The notes under the pieces: model-generated
Seen by the model: the letters and a program-made list of their open reading frames with translations, nothing else
Database searches by the model: none
What the model was told of the DNA's origin: nothing
Made by a program: the position numbers and the translations under genes
Shown: one piece after another, positions 1 through 9,500 of the stretch
Position numbering within the stretch: the stretch's first letter is position 1
Layout: the number at the start of each line of letters is the position of its first letter
Source: Temnopleurus reevesii
Taxonomy: Eukaryota > Echinodermata > Echinoidea > Temnopleuroida > Temnopleuridae
Direction: 5' to 3'
Length of the DNA: 16,717 nt
Assembly: GCA_036244855.1 (NCBI GenBank)
Contig: BQKZ01000574.1
Coordinates: forward strand, 120,033 to 136,749

Positions 1-420
1 AACTGTATAATTCTTATGTAAACTGCTCTCTTTTCCCATGCTCTAATATTGTAGAAAACTATCTAAGTTTTTATTCCAAGACAGTTTTTAATACTATGAG
101 TGCCAAATTTCCTGGTAAATTGAACACTGACTGTTATAGATTCAAGCCTCTTTTGGCTTACCATACTTAAATCATAGATTTAAACTCTAGTTTAAGTTAA
201 ACCTGACATCAGAATATGGGCCAATATCTTTATTAGATTCCATTTTTTTCAACAATTGACTTCATTATTCAGCACTGGGGGAAATTGTGACAGTAACATG
301 ACAGAATTTATCTCGTTATCTCAACTGTCATAAAACGGGGAAAATTGTAACTGCTCAAGTTTTGTAACTATGTATATTAATATCATAATTTCCTGTCCAT
401 TTAAATGGTTTCCCCCACAG
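1..420 (+). other. Intron upstream of exon A, first copy
   Basis: This is non-coding intron sequence ending in a pyrimidine stretch and CAG at 418-420. It matches 2628-3063 at roughly 97 percent over most of its length. The second copy carries about 16 extra bases just before the acceptor. Positions 161-222 are the right inverted repeat of the element described at 2538-2849; the left arm would lie before position 1. Confidence 0.8.
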
Positions 421-575
421 GATGTGGAATTTGATAACAGGAAGGATACTTCCATTTCCACAGTAGGGGTGGTCAAGGAATCTTACAAGGCACAGAGGAA
501 GTACAGGAGAGCAGATGCCCACAAATTGAGGGAAGAGGAGCTTAGGGTCCAATCAACGCTGCTTGAATATGGAAG
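421..575 (+). CDS. CCDC93: CCDC93 exon A, first copy
   Basis: Exon of 155 bases with acceptor CAG at 418-420 and donor GTAAG at 576. It encodes 51 residues plus two bases, from [13 protein letters not shown] through RKYRRADAH to TLLEYG, the linker between the CH-like domain and the coiled coils. It differs from the copy at 3064-3218 at six bases, all silent, all in its 3' half. The exon that should follow is cut off at the N at 1943, so this copy probably represents the other haplotype. It may however be the copy that joins the upstream exons in this assembly. Confidence 0.85.
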
Positions 576-3500
576 GTAAGATTAGGTTCTTGATGAAAGA
601 TCTTGTAGATCTCTCATAGGAAATATGATAAAACTGCACTATTCTTGTTAACCAAGATATCCAGTGTCTCCTGTCAATTAAAAGAGAGAAAATAGGTAAC
701 ATATTACTGTAAGATGAACCAAGACTCATGTATCGCAGGAAAAATTGTGATTTACAAAAACATTCTGTGGAGGAGGCGTACACTGTCAAAAGCTTTGCAG
801 ACAAATGAGGAAAATTAATAATTATCAAACTTTGAATAAGACCCCGGTTAGACAGAACGGGCTAGCCCATACCCGGCCAAGGCCAGGTATGGGCTGGCCA
901 GTTTCGCCCGGTTTCACAGCTAGACCAGGGTCAGCTACGGGCGAGCCCGGGCTAGCCCGGTCTCGTTGTGTAACCGCTCTCGGGACCAACGGGCGAGACC
1001 ACTTTCGTATCTCGACTGTGCTCGTTTTTGAACGTGAGAAAGTTGTGATGCTTTCATGTAAACAATCGGCGACACGAACACAATAGAAAATCTTTCAACA
1101 TATCCATGGACGCCAACAAAAGATTTTCGCTAGTAGTCTATGCATTTATGTATTGTATACTATGTATTAATTATGTTTGTTAAGCGCATAGGGACGTCTT
1201 TACGTATTTTGCGCTATATAAAAATGTCATTATTATTATTATTATTATTAAAAAGTGGGCCCATCGGTCTAAACCCGGTTACACAGCGAGACCGGGCTAG
1301 ACCGGGGCTGGCCCTGGTCGATCCCAGAAGGTGGACCGAAAACGGACTCGGTTAGGTCGGGGTAAGGTCCCTTTGGAGCGGTTAGACAGCGGGCCTTGGG
1401 CTGACCCTGGTCTGACCTAGGCTAGCCCCGGACTCCCATTCTAACCGGGGTCTAAGAAAGCCTTATCTTGTTATACGTGATCTAAGTACTATATTTTCTT
1501 ATTGCGATGTGTTCTTTTTCCTTTTTGTGCACTTGTTTATACAAGTACTACTGTAGAAAAGCATGATTTTTACTTGGATTTCACAATTTCTTTCTTTCTG
1601 AAATGATACTCATTATTTTATGATGGCGAAATTAATTAATATCTTGAATTGTGTTGAGATGTATTGGAAATAGAAATTGTACAGCACTGTATTGATATTC
1701 ATCACATTGGGATTTTTATTTTTGGTGGGGGGTGTAATCTTATGACGAAGGCAGTACACCGCTAAAACTTGGTGACCCTACTATAGGACCATCTTTATAA
1801 TAAAATAAAACAAAATGAACAAAAAAATGTCAAAGTAAAAATGTGATACATTTACTGCTCAACAATGAATTATTTGTGTGGTTATTTGTAATTAATCAGG
1901 AGATATGGAGTTGGAGGCAGCAGCCAGAATGAGAAGGAAGCTNTTCAAGTAGTGTCATGAGGAATGGTATAAAGAATATTAACACAAAAAATGAGCATTG
2001 TAGGAGCATTAAATAGTGAAATAAAGCAGATAGTGTGATTTCATGCATAAATTTTAAAATTTGATTATTTAAAAATAGAAATTATGAATTTTCAAAAAAA
2101 AATTAACTATACAGTGTTGTAGTTTATACCCTACTTAATGCATGTGCGAAATTTTGTGGTGATTGCGCGATCCACGGCCGAGATCTGAAGGGGGGTGTCA
2201 AATTGATCCCCCCCCCCCCCAGTATAAACTTGGTCTGAAAAAGCCCAGTTAAAATAGGGTTAAGGCAAAGATCTGCATATTCCAAGCTAAAACTTGAGTC
2301 AACATCCAGTTATGATAATCGACTCAACTTTGTTGCATTCGTTGCTTGATTTCCAGAAAGCATCCTTTTAGTTTTCTTGAAAGTTTTAATTAATCATTCA
2401 AAGGAAGTCAAATAATTTTTGATGAGATTGCCTTTCTTTTACCATTAGATGCACAATTTACTGCCTTACCACCATTGAAAAGACCCAGCTTTGAATTATG
2501 AAAGTTAAACACTAGAAGAGATTTGTTGAAATCCAATGGCCCATATTCTGATGTCAGGTTTAACTTAAACTAGAGTTTAAATGTGTGGTTTAAGTATGGG
2601 TAGCCCAATGTGCCAAAACTTCCTTTGAACTGTATAATTCTTATGTAAACTGCTCTCTTTTCCCATGCTCTAATATTGTAGAAAACTATCTAAGTTTTTA
2701 TTCCAAGACAGTTTTTAATACTATGAGTGCCAAATTTCCTGGTAAATTGAACACTGACTGTTATAGATTCAAGCCTCTTTTGGCTTACCATACTTAAAAC
2801 ATAGATTTAAACTCTAGTTTAAGTTAAACCTGACATCAGAATATGGGCCAATATCTTTATTAGATTCCATTTTTTTCAACAATTGACTTCATTATCCAGC
2901 ATTGGGGGAAATTGTGACAGTAACATGACAGAATTTATCTCGTTATCTCAACCGTCATAAAATTCAGAAAAGTTGTAACTGCTCAAGTTTCGTAAATATG
3001 TATATTAATATCATAATTTCCTGTCCATTTAAATCCCGGGATTTTAAATGGTTTCCCCCACAGGATGTGGAATTTGATAACAGGAAGGATACTTCCATTT
3101 CCACAGTAGGGGTGGTCAAGGAATCTTACAAGGCACAGAGGAAGTACAGGAGAGCAGACGCTCACAAACTGAGGGAAGAGGAGCTTAGGGTTCAATCAAC
3201 GCTGCTAGAATATGGGAGGTGAGATTAAGTTCTTGATGAAGGATATTGTAGTTCTCTCATGGGAACTCATATGATAAAAGTGCTCTTTTCTTGTTAACGA
3301 AAACATCCAGTGTCTCCTGTCAATTAAAAGAGAGAAAATAACAAACATATTAAGATGAACCAAGATACATAGATTTCAGGAAAAATTGTTATCTTAGAAA
3401 ACATTATGTGGAAGCGTACACTGTTTGAATCATGCAGATGAATGGGGAAATTAATAATTTTCATACTTTGAATGAGAAATCAAAATCCTGTCATCTGTTA

Positions 3501-6500
3501 TCTAAATACTGCATTTTCTTATTGTGCTTTTTTTCTTTCTTTTTGCGCACTTGTGTAGAAAATTGTTATTTTTACTTGGATTCTCCAAGTTCTTTCTTTC
3601 TGAAATTATATTAGTTACACACTGCTTGTTCATGTAAAACAGGAAATATCACCCTTCTGGTTCCATATTTCATGAGTTCGCAGGCAGAATTGAATATGGA
3701 ACGATTTCATCTCTTAAAGTGGAACATGGTACTGGTGTGCGCTTGTATGCACGTGGCCAATTGTCACACGCACTCTTAAATGCGCACGCCTTGTAGTTTT
3801 AAAGTGATACGGTACCATATTACGTGGTTAAAATTACAAATAGACCAATGAGATTGAAGAATGAGACCGTACCAAGTGATAAATGTAATTATTAACAATG
3901 AATCATTTGTATGGTCGTTTGTAATTAATCAGGAGATATGGAGTTGGAGGCAGCAGCCAGAATGAGAAGGAAGCCGAGAAGGATCCAAAGAAGAAAGCAG
4001 TAGCAGCTGGACTGACACCGGTAGCCAAAGGAGGAGGAGCAGGTGGAGAGGATGCAGAGGAAGAGAGAATACAAGAAGAGAAGAGGATACAGGCTCTGAT
4101 GAAAGGCATGAGTGCGATGGAAGTAGAAGAGGTAGGAAGTGGGAGTAATAGAGAAATTGGTTGAATAGATGAAGGAGTAGATGGAGGGATGGATGGATGG
4201 ATGGATAGATGGATGGATGGTTGGATGGATGGATGGATGGATGGATGGATGGATGGATGGATGGATGGATGGATGGATAGATGGAGAAATGGATGGATGG
4301 ATGGATAGATGTAGGGATGTAGGAATGGATTGATGGAGGGAGGGAAGGAGGGAGGAATGGATGGATGGAGGGAGTGGTTGATGGATGGAAGGATGGAGTG
4401 AAGGGGGGATAGATGGATGGATGGAAGGAGGGAGGGATACATGGATAAATTGATTAGTGGATTGATTAATGGTAGAATGGATGTGGAGGAAGAGGAGAAG
4501 AGGATACAGGCTCTGATGAAAGGCATGAGTGCGATGGAAGTAGAAGAGGTAGGAGGATGGGAGAATGAATGGATGGAGAGATAGATGGATTAAAGCATTA
4601 ATGGTGCATGTCGGAGAGGATGTGGAGGGAGAGAGAAATACAGGAGGTCCAAGGAGGAGAAAAGAATACAAGCTCTGATAAAAGGTATCAGTGCCATGGA
4701 GGTAGAAGAGCCAGAGATGTTGGAAGGACGGATTGATGGATGAATATATTTTAATTTACGGATTGGTAGATAAATCAATAGTGGGGTGGATGTGGTTGAA
4801 GAGAGAGTACAGGAGGAGAAGAAGATACAAGCTCTGATGAAGGGCATTGGTACTTGATCTGGAAGTTGAATCATTAAGAAGGATATATAAATCAGTTGTA
4901 TTCTTGCAGATATATATCAGTTGATTGATTGATTGATTTGATTGGTTGGTTGATTAATTGATCAAATTATTGATGGATGGATGGATGGATGGATTGATGC
5001 ATTGGTAGAATGATAAAAGGCATGAGTGTGATGGAAGTAGAAGAGGTAGGGAGGACAGAGTGATAGAAGCCTGGATGAGTGTATCATGGGAGATGAATGG
5101 TTTGATTGGTGTGTGGTAAATGTGGGAGAAAAAGATGATAATTATGATAATGGATCTTTTTTATACAGGTTAGCCACTTCATTTTTTTTGTCAAACTGTT
5201 CTTTCAGTAAGAACTGGAATAACATTGCTATTTTTACCCCAGTTTCTTGTATTTGGGCATTCAAGTATACATTGTATGTACATTTTCCACTACCTGGAGA
5301 GTATTCCAGTATGATGGATGGAATCATTTTTTTTTTTAATGAATGGGTTGAAGGTTAATGAATGAATAGCATGAAAAAAAAAATCAGATATTGTTGGGCA
5401 ACTTGGCCGCCAGTGAATAATTGCATGCATAGGGTGACATGAAGAGATAGATATGTAGACAAATGACTACTAGCAGGGAGCTTTAGTGATTAACATATTT
5501 GTAGAGAGGAATACATGCAAAGGTTTTATTTGAATGACAATCTTTTGATTTCAGGGTAAAGTGACAGCCAGCATGGTTGGTAGTATTGTGGGGCTACAGT
5601 CAGATGTCATCGGTCAGCTTGCGGAGGAGTATGCGGAAAGGGTGTGTACTTTATTCTCTTTATCTCAATTGTCACCATTTGTTTATAGTAATACAGAATG
5701 AATTTTGAAATTACATACATAGACGAAATGATTACTTGTATATATCCATGACATAGAAGCAAACCTTTGAGAACAAACACCCGTTTTGGCCCCTTTAGGC
5801 CCTTTTAGGCCCTTTTAGGCCCTTTTAGACCTTTGGGATATTTTTTTACCCTAGGAATCAATATTCCATGTTCTAAAAGTTTGAGTAACAGGTGCATGAT
5901 AAGATTAGATTAGATTAGAGCTGCATGCAGGGATCCTGAATAATAGTAAATGTTGAAATAGGAACGCTTTCAATGTAGGTAGACTGTCAGAAATGTGACC
6001 TGTAAACTTTGCCCCCTGGCCTTTAACCTGTACTATTCTGTTTTTAGAAATCACACAGATTGTGAAGAAATCAGAGAGGATGAGTAGAGCTCAGCAGCAT
6101 TAGAGAAAACATGTAGTTGGGTCATTACATAAATGGTTCACTTGCTCCGGAGCACAGTGATAGCTAACATTTGACCTCTGACCTTTAACCTTCACTATTC
6201 CTTTTTGCAGCAGGTAGAAAATTAACCCGAAAAGATGAGGTGGGCTCAGCAGCATCAGTGATTTCTAATATTGGACCTCTGACTGTTGATCTTTACAATT
6301 GTTTTTTTTTTTTCTTCAGAAATCAGAGCTGCAGCAGATGGAGGAAAAACCAGAGAGGATGAGCGGAGCTCAGCAGCATCAAAGAATAGTTGGATCATTA
6401 CAAAAACAGATTGCTGCTGTCAACAAGAAAGTAGAAGAGGTAATTACAAACCTTCATTCTCAGAGTTTAGAGGAGCTATATAAATCACATTCTGTAATTT

Positions 6501-9500
6501 ATTCAGGGCCTCTAAAGAGCTCCCCAAAGTCATTGCCCTCTGATTTTCATGAGGGCAATTGATTGATTGATTGAATTTATTTCTGTATTAAAAAACATAT
6601 GCAATTTAAAATATGGTGGATAACCTACGTTCAGCTCGCCCATCAAGGGGAGCTGGTCTTCCGTGGGGTCCGTGTACATTAAATACAGTTACAATTCATA
6701 CATACGTATATACACAAATTTAATGGTAAATGCTAAAATGTTAATTTTTCATATAATTATGATACCAAAATGTACCTAATTCCTCCATTCCTATTTAAAA
6801 CAATAATGGCCACCACCAACAATAATAAATTTGTTTTACCTTTTTTTATGTCACTGGGTTTCTGCCTTCATATAGACTTTTATAAATCAACAAACTCCAA
6901 TATAAATGATTTCTCTGCTCCTTCTTAGACAGCTTCTTAAATATTTGATGACTTTCACCAAAAAAAAATAATGTAACAATGTATTGAGAACAAAACTAAA
7001 TTTATAATGACCTATGCATGATACAAACCCAATCTAAACATTACCAAATTCAGCATCTGATTAACAAGTGGACATCCCCATAAGTTATGATCATTCCCCC
7101 CCCCCCCCAAGAAAAAGGAATTGTAAGTGGAACCCTCCTGAGAAACCTTTTCATCACGCACATCTTGTGTCTTTTTCATATGAATATGTGAAATGCTCTT
7201 AAGTTTGTTTTCTAATGGAATACTTCATAAAGTGAGGTTGAATAATAGAATTGTCCAAACAATTGTTCTGTGTTTGTTTTTTCAGTCGCGAGTGTCCACG
7301 GAAAGTCAGCACCAAGCATACAGTGAAGCCCAGTCTAGACTTCAAGAGGTGGATAAATATTCCTCCAGAATCGACGAGGAAATGACTAAACTTGATGAAG
7401 TTGGAGGAGAAAACAAAGCGTGAGTTTTAGTACGATAGTATTTCCTTTCTTCTCCACTCATCTATATTCTCTTTTTTTATCAGGTCCAATTTTAAATTGT
7501 TCCCCACTCTCACCCTCTCTCTCTTCATTTGATCCTATGTATTCTTGCATTTCTTGTCCTTTTTGGGGGAGGAGGGCTGCTTCATCTTATTCTTAATTTT
7601 TTTCAAACTCTTCTGCTCTTATTTTTCGCTGTTGTTGTATTTATGTTCCTCTGTCATCTTCATCTTTCTCTCCATTATTTTGTCTCCCTCTTCATAAACT
7701 CTGTCCTAATTTACTTCCCTCACTCTCCATCGAATTACTAAAAATTCTCAAAATCAGAAGGTATGGTGAGCACTTATAATTATCATTCTGTAATGCCACT
7801 AAAAACTACTCCCATGAAATTATGCAGACCTCCCAACCATAATGAATTTTTAGGAAAGGATATGATTTTTGGACTATTTTGAGAATTTCAAGGCTATTTC
7901 AAAAGAGTTTTCCTAGTTTTCTTAGTAATTTTACTGTACAGTCCGATGGGAAACATGGTTTCTTTCCTCCTTTTTTTCAGCAAATGATTTCTGTTTTTCC
8001 ACGGTATGGGTTGGGAGGTCTGATTATGTCTACATCTGTTTCATGGAAGCTTCAAGCTTTGTCTATCAGAAAGCTCTTGTTTGAACAAACTCATATATTT
8101 CAAGGCAAATTAACAAAAATAATTCATTTTTCATTCTGCAGTGTCCTGCAAGAGCTGAGAGGTCTGGTAGCAATGAATGAGAGTCTGAAGAAACAAGAAC
8201 AAGAGTTCAGAGCACATTGTAAGGTGAGTTCACCTAGGAGGAAAAATGCCATAAACATTTTGGCAACATTTTTAGCAGAATTAGTATTTGCCAAGATTTC
8301 ATTAATTGCCAAATTAAGAAATAGATCAGCTTANTGGTAGCAATGAATGAGAGTCTCAAGAAACAAGAACAAGAGTTCAGAGCACATTGTAAGGTAAGTT
8401 CACCTAGGAGGAAAAATGCCATAAACATTCTGGCAACATTTTTGGCAGAATTAGTATTTGCCATGATTTCATTAATTGCCAAATTAAGAAATAGATCAGC
8501 TTTATATTACATAGCTTTGGAGCACGAAACGATTGGTCTTAGGTGCAATGAGTTGAATTCTGCTGTAGGTATTTAGATACATTTTAGGACCTACATGTAT
8601 CATTTATGAATATTTAAAGAGAAATAATGCCTCAAAATTCACAGGAGCATTTGTCTTTGTAGCAACAGAAGGAGATGCAAAGATTGAAGCAAAGCATAGC
8701 TGATCTAAGGGGCGAAGACAGCAGCGGAGAGGTCCAAATGTCAGAAAGATATCAACTCATCGAAAAATCTATATGAAGCAATAAACAGTGGCTTTTATGT
8801 GCTATGATGCCAAAGTTCAAATTTTTGAAGAACGTTTAATATGTATTCATTCAATGAAAATAAATGTTAACCAATGCCTCTATGCCTGAGGTACGAAGAT
8901 GAATTTAGCGAGATCCAATATCAGAATGAGATCAATTCAAGACAGTAAGAATCACAAAGTGATGGATTTGAAGAATATTCTCATGGTTGAATTCCGACTC
9001 CCTGACTGTTAAGAATGTTAGTTTTAATTAATGTTAATTAATGTCCATATACATGTAGGAAGAGATGCAGAGATTGAAGCAAAGCATAGCTGATCTGAGG
9101 GGAGAAGACAGCAGCGATGAAGTCCAGATTTCAGAAAGAAACCAACTCATCACAAAGCTATATGAAGCACTAAACAGTGGCTTTTATGTGCTGTGCTACC
9201 AAAGTTGAATCCAGCTTCAAATATTTAGAGAGGATTTATGAATTAATTCAAAAAATGACTTTAGCCAATACTTGTACGCCTGAGGGGCAAAGATGAATGT
9301 GGAAAGATCCAAATGTCAGAATGAGATCAATTCAAGGCACTGTGAATCATGAACTGATGGATTTGAAGAATAAAATTCTCATGGTTGAATTCCGACTACC
9401 TTACTGTTCAGAATTGTTGTTTTAATTCATGTTAAATAATATCCTTACACCTGTAGGAAGAGATGCAGAGATTGAAGCAAAGCATAGCTGATCTGAGAGG

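Larger units (their letters stand above)
8663..9456 (+). repeat. Two tandem units of about 397 bp carrying exon G copies
   Basis: Unit 1 is 8663-9058 and unit 2 is 9059-9456, roughly 85 percent alike, ending at the acceptor of the functional exon G at 9457, which starts a partial third unit. Shared landmarks are GAAGCAxTAAACAGTGGC, TGATGGATTTGAAGAAT and CATGGTTGAATTCCGACT. Each unit begins with a copy of the 5' two thirds of exon G and contains a second, older copy in its middle. Confidence 0.85.

Noticed and set aside
805..1086. Open frame of 93 residues in the GC-rich segment
   Set aside because: It lies in the fold-back element arms; GC-rich sequence has few stops and the translation has no recognisable domain.
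3903..4671. Long minus-strand open frames rich in IHPS repeats (207 and 248 residues)
   Set aside because: They are translations of the (GGAT)n microsatellite and of the antisense of exon B and its copies. A 4-base repeat without stops gives open frames in any phase.
5899..5919. Short (GATTA)n run as a telomere-like repeat
   Set aside because: Only about three units of a non-telomeric pentamer; ordinary simple repeat.
7879..8340. Open frame of 153 residues running into exon F
   Set aside because: It reads through intron and a transposon-like element. Only 8142-8223 is exon, and the true upstream junction is exon E at 7419.
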